A stretch of DNA of 13,869 nt from a bacterium (GTDB lineage: Bacteria > Chloroflexota > Dormibacteria > Aeolococcales > Bog-877): positions 22,931-36,799 of the forward strand of contig JAKBTP010000222.1 in the NCBI GenBank assembly GCA_021844355.1. Direction: 5' to 3'. Shown piece by piece: positions 1 to 7,375 of the stretch. Made by a program: the position numbers and the translations under genes. The notes beneath the pieces were generated by a model, which saw nothing but the letters and a program-made list of their open reading frames with translations, had not been told where the DNA came from and did no database searches. The stretch's first letter is position 1, and every line of letters starts with the position of its first letter.

Positions 1-431
1 CGGAGCCGCATGGTGTCCAGTGGGGCATGCTCCCGCGCCACCCGGACCACGGCCGGCAGCTCGACCAGAAGGCGGAGCTCATACAGCTCGTCGAGATCAT
101 GCTCGCTCAGCACCGGTACCCTGAAGCCGCGGTTGCGAACCACTTCGATCAAGCCCTCGCCAGCGAGGTCGAACAGGGCCTCACGGATCGGGGTGGCCGA
201 GACGCCCAGCTGGGTGGCGAAATAGGAGACCGGATGCAACTCGCCGGCGCCGATCTGGCCGGCCACGATGCCACCACGGATGACGCTTCTGGCCCGGTCC
301 CGGAGGCTGGCCCGGTCCAGAGGTGGAAGTCCGCTGCCGTCAGGACCGGAACCCTCGGGGTCCCGGGGCAATTTCGCCGCGAACCCCTGGCGGAGACGAG
401 CCGACTGGCTGCCCCTTGACTCCCGGCCCAT
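1..431 (-). CDS. GntR-family transcriptional regulator (FCD-type), 3' end cut by window edge
   Basis: Reading leftward from an ATG at 431 gives 143 codons before the window ends. Residues about 40-105 form a GntR winged helix-turn-helix, with FATQLGVSATPIREAL as the recognition part and GEGLIEVVRNRGFRV as the wing. The segment from about 110 on (SEHDLDELYELRLLVE) is the usual start of an FCD ligand-binding domain; the rest of that domain is outside the window. Residues 1-38 are a Gly/Arg/Pro-rich extension that other GntR proteins often lack, so the true start could be later (TTG at codon 21) or earlier (in-frame GTG six codons upstream). There is no Shine-Dalgarno before the ATG, but TATAGA ends 6 nt upstream on this strand, so a leaderless transcript is possible. 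The gene diverges from the transporter operon and its start codon lies inside that operon's promoter, which suggests it controls the operon and itself. Family call is firm; ligand unknown. Confidence 0.88.
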   Translation of the reverse strand, partial: MGRESRGSQSARLRQGFAAKLPRDPEGSGPDGSGLPPLDRASLRDRARSVIRGGIVAGQIGAGELHPVSYFATQLGVSATPIREALFDLAGEGLIEVVRNRGFRVPVLSEHDLDELYELRLLVELPAVVRVAREHAPLDTMRL

Positions 432-445
432 TGCGGTTCTATATA
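416..445 (+). promoter_or_regulatory. Predicted sigma70-type promoter of the transporter operon
   Basis: TTGACT (416-421) resembles the -35 consensus. After an 18-nt spacer, TATATA (440-445) resembles the -10 consensus. Transcription would begin near 452, about 65 nt before the GTG start of the substrate-binding protein gene. The AT-rich TATATAA stands out in this GC-rich DNA. The spacer contains the start codon of the divergent GntR gene (429-431). This is a reading by eye, not an experimentally mapped start. Confidence 0.55.
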
Positions 446-460
446 ACACAGAGTTGCGGT
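431..460 (+). repeat. Pair of 7-bp direct repeats TTGCGGT, 23 bp apart
   Basis: TTGCGGT occurs at 431-437 and again at 454-460, flanking the AT-rich -10 box. The 23-bp period is close to two helical turns, so both copies would face roughly the same side of the DNA. They could be contacts for a regulator or activator. Two 7-mers can also arise by chance. Confidence 0.35.
436..447. promoter_or_regulatory. Imperfect palindrome over the -10 region, candidate GntR operator
   Basis: GTTCTATATAAC pairs with its own reverse complement at 10 of 12 positions; the mismatch is the c439/t444 pair. It covers the predicted -10 box and sits 5 nt from the GntR start codon. Dimeric GntR regulators of the FCD group commonly bind short palindromes of this size next to their own gene. 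No consensus can be assigned from one site, so operator function is inferred from position and symmetry. Confidence 0.35.
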
Positions 461-515
461 GGAGAACCAAGCCGGCCGACCTCCACCAACGAGCAGAGGA
501 CTAGGGAGGGGTGAA

Positions 516-1697
516 GTGACAACCCGAACCTTGACGACCAGACTGCGGTGGGTGGGGGTGTTCGCCGCCACGGCAGGGCTGGCCCTGCTGGTGGCGGCCT
601 GTGGATCCACGACCACGACCACGAGTCCCAAGACGCAGCTCGTGATCGGGTTCGCCAACCCGATCACCGGTGCCGAAGCGACCTACGGGGTCAGCGACCT
701 CAACGCCGTCAACATGGCCGCCGCCCAGATCAATGCCAAGGGTGGCGTCGCCGGCCACAAGATCAAGATCATCTCCTGCGACACCAAGGCCGACCCCGCC
801 ACCGGGATCGCCTGCGCGCACCTGTTCGTCTCCGACAACGTCAACGCCGTGATCGGGTTCTTCAACTCCGACATCTCGATTCCCGCGTCCGGAATCCTGC
901 ATGCCGCAGGGATTCCGATGGTATCGGGCGCCTCCACCAACCCCCAGCTGACCCTTCAGGGATTCAAGAACGTCTTCCGGATCTGCGGCACAGACAACTT
1001 CCAGGGGCAGGTCGAGGCCGACTTCGTCTACAACGTCCTCCACATCAGGACTGCGGTCGCCATCAACGACGAGGAGACCTACGGCCAGGGGGTTTCCCAG
1101 TACTTCGTCTCCAACTTCGAGAAGCTGGGGGGGAGGATCCTCTCCCAGCAGGGCGTCCAGGCCACCACCACGGACTTCACCTCGCTTCTGACCCAGATCA
1201 AGAGCCTCAATCCGGGCGCCATTCAGTTCGGCGGCTTCAACCCCGCGGCCGGGCTGCTGGCCAAGCAAGCCAAGGAGCTGGGAATCAACGTTCCCTTCAT
1301 CTCAGACGACGGCACCATCGGTCCGCTCTTCTACCAGACCGGCGGCACGGCCACCGTCGGAGCCTACCTGTCCAGTGAGCCGGCTCCCCAGGACCTGGCC
1401 ACGGCCAAGGGTTTCGTCAGCCAGTACGTGAGCAGGTTCGGCAACCAGCCCACGGAGTTCGCCGGCTACAACTACGACTGCGTGTACGTCATCGCCCAGG
1501 CGGTGCGGGCGGAGAACTCCATCGCTCCTGCGGCCATCATCAAGGGCCTGGCCGGGATTCACGACTACCACGGGGTCACCGGGGTGGTCAACTTCGACAG
1601 CGTTGGCAACAACGTCACTCCCCAGTACCTGATCTACAAGGTTCAGCCCGGGGGCGGCAACGCGGTTGCCTGGAACCCCAACACCAAGGGCGCGTGA
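516..1697 (+). CDS. Branched-chain amino acid-type ABC transporter substrate-binding lipoprotein
   Basis: Extracytoplasmic binding protein of 393 aa that captures the solute for the LivHMGF-type importer encoded downstream. The GTG at 516 is chosen because it follows AGGGAGGGG (503-511) at 4-nt spacing and begins a proper signal peptide: basic n-region (TTRTLTTRLR), hydrophobic core, lipobox LVAAC with Cys29 as the lipidated residue, then a short Ser/Thr linker. An in-frame ATG at 459 would add 19 residues without a good ribosome site. The mature part has the periplasmic-binding-protein type I fold pattern: QLVIGFANPITG at the first strand, a KGGVAGHKIKIISCDTKADP stretch, VNAVIGFFNS, and SGASTNPQLT. 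Family members bind branched-chain amino acids, but also amides, urea and aromatic compounds, so the ligand is open. First gene of the operon; the next gene starts 35 nt on. Confidence 0.93.
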   Translation: MTTRTLTTRLRWVGVFAATAGLALLVAACGSTTTTTSPKTQLVIGFANPITGAEATYGVSDLNAVNMAAAQINAKGGVAGHKIKIISCDTKADPATGIACAHLFVSDNVNAVIGFFNSDISIPASGILHAAGIPMVSGASTNPQLTLQGFKNVFRICGTDNFQGQVEADFVYNVLHIRTAVAINDEETYGQGVSQYFVSNFEKLGGRILSQQGVQATTTDFTSLLTQIKSLNPGAIQFGGFNPAAGLLAKQAKELGINVPFISDDGTIGPLFYQTGGTATVGAYLSSEPAPQDLATAKGFVSQYVSRFGNQPTEFAGYNYDCVYVIAQAVRAENSIAPAAIIKGLAGIHDYHGVTGVVNFDSVGNNVTPQYLIYKVQPGGGNAVAWNPNTKGA

Positions 1698-1732
1698 CGG
1701 ATCGCGACTGAGGGCAGGGTGGCGCCGGGGCG

Positions 1733-2641
1733 ATGAGCCTGCAAGAGCTGCTCCAGCAGATCGTGAACGGTCTGGTGGTCGGCTCGGTATACGGGCTCGT
1801 CGCCCTCGGCTACACCATGGTCTACGGGATCGTGCGCTTGATCAACTTCGCCCAGGGGGCGCTCTTCGAAGCGGGTGCCTACCTGGGGGTGGCTACCTTC
1901 AGCCTGCTGGGGGCCTTCGGCACCCGGCAGCCATTGGTGGGTCTGCTGATTGCGTTGATCCTCTCCGCACTGTTCACCGGCGGGCTGGCCTACGTGGTGG
2001 AGCGGGTCGCCTACCGGCCGTTGCGCAATGCCCCGCCTTTGGCTCCCTTGGTCAGCTCGTTGGCGACTTTCTTCCTGATCATCAGCATCATCCAGGTGAT
2101 CACCGGCGCGCAGCCCCTGAACTACCCCCAGGTGCTCTCCGTGACCCCCTGGTCCATCGGCCCGATCACCCTGGCCCCGACCTCGCTGCTGATAGCGGTG
2201 GTGGCCATCCTGCTGATGGTGGGGATCCACTTCTACGTCCAGCGCACCAAGATGGGCAAGGCGATGCGAGCGATCGCAGTCAACCGCAACGCCGCGGCCC
2301 TGATGGGGATCAACACCACGTGGGTGGTCACCTTCACCTTCATGCTGGGAGGCGCGATGGCGGCGGTGGCCGGAGTCCTCTTCGGCGTCGAGTACGGATC
2401 TGTCACCTACAACATGGGCGAGTTCTACGGGCTGGTGGCGTTCACCGCCGCAGTCCTGGGGGGCATCGGCAACGTCCCGGGGGCGCTGGTGGGAGGGCTG
2501 ACCGTGGGTGTCCTGTCCAGCTTCGCCACCATCTTCCTGCCCAACCAATGGCAGGAGGCCATCGTCTTCGCCATCCTCATCCTGGTCTTGGCCCTGCGAC
2601 CTCAGGGAATCCTGGGTGAACGGGTCGCGGAGAGAGCGTGA
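1733..2641 (+). CDS. livH: ABC transporter permease, LivH family
   Basis: Inner-membrane permease of 302 aa, one half of the heterodimeric channel with LivM. The N-terminus (LLQQIVNGLVVGSVYGLVAL followed by GYTMVYGIVRLINFAQG) is the classic LivH opening. Several further hydrophobic segments follow, and near residues 175-215 comes the cytoplasmic coupling region MGKAMRAIAVNRNAAALMGI that contacts the ATPases. The C-terminus ends LALRPQGILGER, also typical. Length is normal for the family. The ATG at 1733 has only a weak ribosome site (GGGG about 8 nt upstream), so translation probably relies partly on coupling to the preceding gene. Its TGA overlaps the GTG of livM (GTGA at 2638-2641). Confidence 0.95.
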   Translation: MSLQELLQQIVNGLVVGSVYGLVALGYTMVYGIVRLINFAQGALFEAGAYLGVATFSLLGAFGTRQPLVGLLIALILSALFTGGLAYVVERVAYRPLRNAPPLAPLVSSLATFFLIISIIQVITGAQPLNYPQVLSVTPWSIGPITLAPTSLLIAVVAILLMVGIHFYVQRTKMGKAMRAIAVNRNAAALMGINTTWVVTFTFMLGGAMAAVAGVLFGVEYGSVTYNMGEFYGLVAFTAAVLGGIGNVPGALVGGLTVGVLSSFATIFLPNQWQEAIVFAILILVLALRPQGILGERVAERA

Positions 2642-3687
2642 AAGCACTGGCCCGCCTCCGGGCGGTGAGGCGCCCGGAGGCCTCCTCCCAAGCCAGGCGC
2701 GCTGTGCGGGTCGCCGTGGTGCTGGGTGCGGTGGCCTTCGCCAGCGCTCCCTACTGGCTGGGCGGAACCTACTTCCCCGACATCTGGATCGACATGGGAC
2801 TCTGGGGGATCATCGGGGTCGGGCTCAACGTGGTGATCGGGTTCGCGGGGCTGCTCGATCTCGGGTACATGGCGTTCTACGCGATCGGCGGATACGTCTT
2901 CGCCAACGCCGCCCTCTACCACGGGTTCAACCTCTGGGAGACGCTTCCCATCGGTGCGGTGGTGGCCCTGGTCTCGAGCGCGATCATCGGTTTCCCGACC
3001 CTGCGGGTCCGGGGCGACTACCTGGCCATCATGACCCTCGGGTTTGGAGGGATCGTCTACTTCGCGGCCGAGAATCTGACCGCCCTGACCGGAGGAGTCA
3101 ACGGGCTGTACGGCTGGAAGACGCCCAGCCTCTTGGGGCACCCCTTCGTCACCCCCTTGGACTTCTACCCGTTCGTGCTGGCGCTCCTGGTGGTGGCGGC
3201 ACTGGTCACCATGCACCTGCGCACCTCCCGCATAGGGCGGGCCTGGGCATGCATCAAGGATGACGAAATCGCTGCCGCCGCCTCCGGCATCCCGATCGTG
3301 CGTTACAAGCTGTACGCCTACATGCTGGGATCGGTCTGGGCCGGCTTGGCGGGGGCCCTCTTCGCCGCCAAGGAGGCGCTGATATCCCCCGAGAGCTTCA
3401 CCTTCGACGCCTCCTTTTTTGCGGTGGCGATCGTGGTCCTGGGCGGCATGGGGTCCATCTCGGGGGTCATCATCGGCGGGATCTTCTACGTCGTCATCGC
3501 GGAGTGGTTGTCGGCCTACACCGGCACGCTCGGCGGGGTCATCTTCGCCGCCCTGCTCCTTCTGATGGTGCTGCTCCGCCCCCAGGGGCTGATTCCCTAC
3601 CGGCCCACCTTCAACCGCCGCCGCCTGCTCCGGTACGGACTCCCGGAACCACCGGTGGTGGCTGATGACTACCGCCTTGGCCCCTGA
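2638..3687 (+). CDS. livM: ABC transporter permease, LivM family
   Basis: Second channel subunit, 349 aa. Family hallmarks are GLNVVIGFAGLLDLGYMAFYAIGGY after the first membrane helix, LRVRGDYLAIMTLGFGGI in the middle, and the coupling motif RIGRAWACIKDDEIAAAASGI. The end MVLLRPQGLI is followed by a 30-residue polar tail. The first 25 residues are Arg/Ala-rich and cytoplasmic, longer than the shortest family members. The GTG start sits in a GTGA overlap with livH, and the end overlaps the livG reading frame by 23 nt. This indicates tight translational coupling and near-equal subunit synthesis. Confidence 0.95.
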   Translation: MKALARLRAVRRPEASSQARRAVRVAVVLGAVAFASAPYWLGGTYFPDIWIDMGLWGIIGVGLNVVIGFAGLLDLGYMAFYAIGGYVFANAALYHGFNLWETLPIGAVVALVSSAIIGFPTLRVRGDYLAIMTLGFGGIVYFAAENLTALTGGVNGLYGWKTPSLLGHPFVTPLDFYPFVLALLVVAALVTMHLRTSRIGRAWACIKDDEIAAAASGIPIVRYKLYAYMLGSVWAGLAGALFAAKEALISPESFTFDASFFAVAIVVLGGMGSISGVIIGGIFYVVIAEWLSAYTGTLGGVIFAALLLLMVLLRPQGLIPYRPTFNRRRLLRYGLPEPPVVADDYRLGP

Positions 3688-4456
3688 GCCGCTGCTCGCG
3701 GTCAGCGATCTCTCAGTCAGCTTTGGGGGTGTTCAGGCCCTGGCTGAGGTGTCGTTCAGCCTGCAGCGGGACGAGATCCTCGGCATCATCGGACCGAACG
3801 GGGCGGGCAAGACCACGCTCTTCAACGTGGTGTCGGGGCTGGTCAAGGACTACCGCGGCAGCGTCGCCATGGGAGGCGTCGACCTACGGGGCAAGAGTCC
3901 CCAGCGGATCGTCGGCCTGGGGCTGCGCCGCACCTTTCAAAACGTCCGCCTCTTCAAGAGCCTGAGCGTCATCGACACCGTCCTTGCCGGCCAGCACCTC
4001 ACTATCCGGGAGTCCGTCTTCGACTCCGCCTTCCGAACCCCGCGCTACCATCGCCAAGAGAGCATCGCGGTCCAGCGTGCCCAGCAGGTGCTGGCCTTTG
4101 TCGGCCTGGGACACGTGGCGCCCGGTGACATGGCGACTTCACTCCCCTACGGGGGCCAGCGCCGTCTGGAAATTGCCCGGGCCCTGGCCGGGTACCCGAA
4201 GGTGTTGATGTTGGACGAGCCGGCAGCGGGCATGAATGCCACGGAGAGCCGCAGCCTGGGAACCATGATCAGACGGATTGCGGCGACCGGGATCGGAGTG
4301 CTGCTGGTCGAGCACGACATGCGGGTGATCATGTCGGTCTGCGACCGGATCGTGGTCCTTAACTTCGGGCGCATGATCGCCCAGGGGACTCCAGAGGAGA
4401 TCCGCTCCGACCCGGCCGTGGTCCGCGCCTATCTGGGCGACGAGGTCGGAGCGTGA
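3665..4456 (+). CDS. livG: ABC transporter ATP-binding protein, LivG family
   Basis: Cytoplasmic ATPase of 263 aa that pairs with LivF to drive import. Walker A is GPNGAGKT (43-50), the Q-loop glutamine is in TFQNVRLF (Q92), the signature is the LivG-type variant LPYGGQRRLEIARAL (160-174) instead of LSGGQ, Walker B is VLMLDEP (180-186) and the switch histidine is H217 in LLVEHDM. The C-terminal AYLGDEV is also typical of LivG. All catalytic residues are present. The ATG at 3665 lies within the end of livM (23-nt overlap) and precedes the first strand of the domain (LLAVSDLSVSFGG) by only nine residues. The TGA overlaps the livF GTG by 4 nt. Confidence 0.95.
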   Translation: MTTALAPEPLLAVSDLSVSFGGVQALAEVSFSLQRDEILGIIGPNGAGKTTLFNVVSGLVKDYRGSVAMGGVDLRGKSPQRIVGLGLRRTFQNVRLFKSLSVIDTVLAGQHLTIRESVFDSAFRTPRYHRQESIAVQRAQQVLAFVGLGHVAPGDMATSLPYGGQRRLEIARALAGYPKVLMLDEPAAGMNATESRSLGTMIRRIAATGIGVLLVEHDMRVIMSVCDRIVVLNFGRMIAQGTPEEIRSDPAVVRAYLGDEVGA

Positions 4457-5178
4457 CCCTGCTCGAGGTCGAGTCACTGGTGGTCAGCTACGGGGCCATC
4501 CGGGCCGTCCGAGGCATCGACTTCGCTCTCTCCGACGGCGAATGTGTCAGCCTGCTGGGAGCCAACGGCGCGGGCAAGAGTTCCAGTTTGAAGGCGCTCT
4601 CGGGCCTGATGAGGCCGGCCAGCGGAAGAGTTCACTTTGACGGGAAGCCGGTGACCGGGCTCCCGGCCCACGAGATGGCCCGGATGGGCGTGACGCTGGT
4701 GCCCGAGGGCCGCCAGGTATTCGCCACGCTCACCGTTCGCGAGAATCTCGAGCTGGGTGGGTTCAACCAGTCGCACGAGCACAATCAGGAGGATCTGACC
4801 CGGGTCCTGGAGACGTTCCCCTCGCTCGAGGCCCGCCTCAACGCCCTTGCCGGCAACCTCTCCGGTGGCGAGCAGCAGATGGTGGCGTTGGGGCGCGCGC
4901 TGATGAGCCGTCCACGGCTGCTGATGCTCGACGAGCCCTCATTGGGGCTGGCGCCGCTGGTCGCCAGCCAAATCTTCGAGGTCATCCGGAGCATCGCGGC
5001 CTCCGGGATCGCTGTCCTGCTGGTGGAGCAGAACGTCCACCGGGCACTCGGCATCGCCAGCCGCGGCTACGTGTTGGAGCTGGGGGAGATTACCCTCCAG
5101 GGAAGCTCGGCCGACCTGCTGGCCAACGAGCACATTCGGCGGGCATACCTGGGGCATGGCATGGGCGAGGGGGAGTAG
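4453..5178 (+). CDS. livF: ABC transporter ATP-binding protein, LivF family
   Basis: Second ATPase of the importer, 241 aa. Walker A is GANGAGKS (36-43). The LivF-specific LVPEGRQVF follows at 82-90, the signature LSGGEQQ is at 136-142 and Walker B LLMLDEP at 156-162. The switch position carries glutamine (LLVEQN, Q193) in place of histidine, which is normal in LivF and not a defect. Starts with GTG in a GTGA overlap with livG. The stop TAG at 5176-5178 is separated by a single base from the TTG proposed as the start of the next gene, so the oxidoreductase is translated from the same message. Confidence 0.95.
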   Translation: MTLLEVESLVVSYGAIRAVRGIDFALSDGECVSLLGANGAGKSSSLKALSGLMRPASGRVHFDGKPVTGLPAHEMARMGVTLVPEGRQVFATLTVRENLELGGFNQSHEHNQEDLTRVLETFPSLEARLNALAGNLSGGEQQMVALGRALMSRPRLLMLDEPSLGLAPLVASQIFEVIRSIAASGIAVLLVEQNVHRALGIASRGYVLELGEITLQGSSADLLANEHIRRAYLGHGMGEGE

Positions 5179-5179
5179 C

Positions 5180-6109
5180 TTGCGCTGGGTTGGCGCTGCC
5201 GAGGTTCGCCGAGGGCTCAGCCCGCGGGAGGCGATGGCGGCCATCGAATCGGCGCTCACTGAGCACCAGGCCGGAAGGGCGGGCTCCGCCGGGCGCTACA
5301 TAGACGGCTCCACGGACGCGGCCCTGGCCCTGATGCCCGGGCACTACCTGGGCACAGTGGGCCTCAAGGCGATCACTCTGGTCGAGAGCAACCTCGCTCG
5401 CGGCCTGCCCACCCTGCAGGGCCTGGTGGTGTTGTTCGACCGCAATGATGGTCGGCTGCTGGCCGCGGTCGACGCCGAGAGCCTGACCGCGGTCCGGACC
5501 GCCGCCATCGCCGGATTCGCCACCGAGGCGCTGGCGCCCGAGGACGCTTCGAGCATGCTGCTGGTGGGCGCCGGAGCACAGGGACTCGGCCAGGTGGAGG
5601 CGGTGGTCGCGGTACGCCCCATCCGGCGCCTGATGATCTGGAATCGCACATCTCCCAGGGCACACGCGCTGGCCGATCAGGTGAGGGCCGCGCACCGTGG
5701 ACTGAGAGTGGAAGTGGCTCGGGACTTGGCGGCAGCGGCTCGAGATGCGGATGTGATCACCCTGGCCACGGGGGCGGCGCTTCCTCTCCTCGACCTTGCG
5801 GACGTCAAGGCACGCTGCCACCTGAATGCCATCGGCTCATACCGGCCTGACCGGCGTGAACTCGGGTCCGACCTGGTGGCGGCAGCCAGCGTGTACGCGG
5901 ATACGGTCGAAGGTTGCCTGGAGGAGGCCGGTGACCTCTTGATCCCCATCGCGGAGGGCCGACTGTCACGGGACCAGGTGCGCCCGCTGGCCACCGCCAG
6001 GTTCCGCCCCGACCAGCCGCTGACCCTGATGAAGAGTGTTGGCTCCGCGGTCTTTGATCTCGCCTGCGCCCATCGCCTGCTGGCACGGATCGGGCAGGAT
6101 GGCACCTGA
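5180..6109 (+). CDS. Ornithine cyclodeaminase/mu-crystallin family oxidoreductase (probable imine or amino-acid dehydrogenase)
   Basis: NAD(P)-dependent enzyme of 309 aa in the family that includes ornithine cyclodeaminase, archaeal alanine dehydrogenase, ketimine (pyrroline-2-carboxylate) reductase and mu-crystallin. Seen: Lys63 in VGLKAI and Arg106 in AVRTAAIAGF (substrate carboxylate contacts in the family), the Rossmann loop GAGAQG (130-135), and LMKSVGSAVFDLACA near the end. The motif that reads GGDCPGKTEL in ornithine cyclodeaminase is here GSYRPDRREL (219-228), so the catalytic aspartate is replaced (Tyr221). This argues against cyclodeaminase and for a reductase or dehydrogenase. The TTG at 5180 is preferred because AGGGGGAG lies 5 nt upstream and RWVGAAEV matches the family start. 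An ATG at 5156 would overlap livF by 23 nt and add eight residues. Last gene of the transporter operon, so it probably acts on the imported compound or its product. Confidence 0.88.
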   Translation: MRWVGAAEVRRGLSPREAMAAIESALTEHQAGRAGSAGRYIDGSTDAALALMPGHYLGTVGLKAITLVESNLARGLPTLQGLVVLFDRNDGRLLAAVDAESLTAVRTAAIAGFATEALAPEDASSMLLVGAGAQGLGQVEAVVAVRPIRRLMIWNRTSPRAHALADQVRAAHRGLRVEVARDLAAAARDADVITLATGAALPLLDLADVKARCHLNAIGSYRPDRRELGSDLVAAASVYADTVEGCLEEAGDLLIPIAEGRLSRDQVRPLATARFRPDQPLTLMKSVGSAVFDLACAHRLLARIGQDGT

Positions 6110-6139
6110 GCGGAGGCGGCCACAGGCCCCATCCGCTCA
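6107..6139. terminator. Candidate terminator hairpin at the end of the transporter operon
   Basis: TGAGCGGA (6107-6114, beginning with the stop codon itself) is matched by TCCGCTCA (6132-6139). An inner GGCC-aca-GGCC stem at 6118-6128 could stack on it. There is no T tract afterwards, so if it stops transcription it is not a canonical intrinsic terminator. It lies in the 114-nt gap between two converging genes, where a stop signal is expected. I see no other element in that gap. Confidence 0.4.
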
Positions 6140-6223
6140 CGGCTGGGCTCGGCGCTCGATGCACCAGTCGGCCTCCCGGACGTTGACGGTGATACGGCCC
6201 ACCGGGACCTCCAGCCGCGGTGG

Positions 6224-7372
6224 TTACACGCCCCTTCCCTGCGGCACCGTATACCAATAGGCGCGGTTGAAGGCCCACTTCGCCGCATGCCAGAGCAGCG
6301 ACGGCCGGGGTGGCACCGGCGGGTGATCGTAATCGAAGGAGAGAATGGTCGCCTGGCGCCTGCCCGTCTCGAGGAAGCAGACCACCTTGCCCCCATACCG
6401 GCTCCTGACCTGGTCCGGGCTGCGGCCCTCGATCGCGGCGGCGATCTCCTCGGTGACCACCGGAGCCTCGAAGTGCGCGGTCGAGCCGCTCTTGGAGATC
6501 GGCAGGTCGGTCGCATCCCCCAGCGCGTACACGTTCTCCGCCCCGGTCACCCGCAGGGTGTGGCGATCCACGCCCAGCCACCCGCCTGGACCAGCGAGCC
6601 CGGAAGTGATCGCCACGTCGGCGCCCTTGTGCGGCGGCACTAAGACCGCCAGGTCGAACTTGAAAGTCTCGCCCTCGAGCGAGGACAACTCATGCCTCTC
6701 GGGGTCCACGGACTCCACGTTCACGAAGGTGTCCAACTCGATCCCCCGCTTGGCGAAGATCGGTGCCACCAGCTTGGATGCGGACTCGATGGTGAAGGCA
6801 CGGTTGAGCGGGGAGAGGAAGCGTATCGCCGTGCGGTCGCGCAGGCCGCGGCGGCGCAGGAACTCGTCCACCAGGAACGCGAACTCGACTGGCGCCGGCG
6901 GGCACTTGTAGGGCAGGCCCGCCACCCCTATGACCAGGGTGCCACCCCTGAAGTTGCGCAGCGCCTCGCGCAGCCGCTGCGCGTCAGGGAGGGAGTAGAA
7001 GGTGTAGGACGCCTCTCGGAGGTGGGGGATGGCATCGTAGTCGAGCGTGCAGCCGGTGGCGATCACCAGCTGGTCGTAGGGGAGGGATCCGCCCACCTCC
7101 AGGTGCACACGGGACGCTTCCGTGTCGATCCCGCCGACCCTGTCCACCACCAGTTCCACCCGGCGGTCGAGGAGGGAGCGGGTATCACGGGCCAACCACC
7201 TGGCGTTGGCCAGCCCCAGGGCCACGTAGAGGAAGCCGGGCTGGTAGACATGCATCCCGGTGGCATCGACAAGGTGGATGCGGGCTCCTCCAGGCAGGAG
7301 CTTGCGAGCGAGGAGATTGGCAGTCAGCAGGCCCCCCACCCCGCCCCCCACGATGACCACGTCCTTGGTCAT
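6224..7372 (-). CDS. Sulfide:quinone oxidoreductase-like FAD-dependent oxidoreductase
   Basis: Flavoprotein of 382 aa. The FAD-binding loop is VVIVGGGVGG (5-14), followed by HVYQPGFLYVALG (41-53), the ATG motif VIATGC (103-108), and the second FAD motif VYALGDATDLP (281-291) with the HFEAPVV that follows it in this family. Cys157 (LPYKCPPAPVEFAFL) and Cys332 (GGKVVCFLETG) sit where sulfide:quinone reductases and flavocytochrome c sulfide dehydrogenases carry their redox-active pair. Cys108 is a possible third. The C-terminal LLWHAAKWAFNRAYWY is amphipathic and aromatic, as in the monotopic membrane anchor of these enzymes; there is no signal peptide, so it would act on the cytoplasmic face. 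The start is 3 nt after the stop of the TusA-family gene, with no strong ribosome site of its own, so it is probably translationally coupled. Whether it oxidises sulfide or a carrier-bound persulfide is not decidable here. Confidence 0.85.
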   Translation of the reverse strand: MTKDVVIVGGGVGGLLTANLLARKLLPGGARIHLVDATGMHVYQPGFLYVALGLANARWLARDTRSLLDRRVELVVDRVGGIDTEASRVHLEVGGSLPYDQLVIATGCTLDYDAIPHLREASYTFYSLPDAQRLREALRNFRGGTLVIGVAGLPYKCPPAPVEFAFLVDEFLRRRGLRDRTAIRFLSPLNRAFTIESASKLVAPIFAKRGIELDTFVNVESVDPERHELSSLEGETFKFDLAVLVPPHKGADVAITSGLAGPGGWLGVDRHTLRVTGAENVYALGDATDLPISKSGSTAHFEAPVVTEEIAAAIEGRSPDQVRSRYGGKVVCFLETGRRQATILSFDYDHPPVPPRPSLLWHAAKWAFNRAYWYTVPQGRGV

Positions 7373-7375
7373 CGC

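Noticed and set aside
605..630. Short ACGACC repeat just after the lipobox of the binding protein
   Set aside because: It encodes a poly-threonine linker, a normal low-complexity spacer after the lipidated cysteine, not a regulatory or phase-variable repeat.
1643..2647. 334-codon open frame on the minus strand opposite livH
   Set aside because: Its product is a His/Gln/Asp/Gly-rich run without hydrophobic periodicity, as expected for the antisense of a GC-rich membrane protein gene. LivH on the plus strand has full family motifs.
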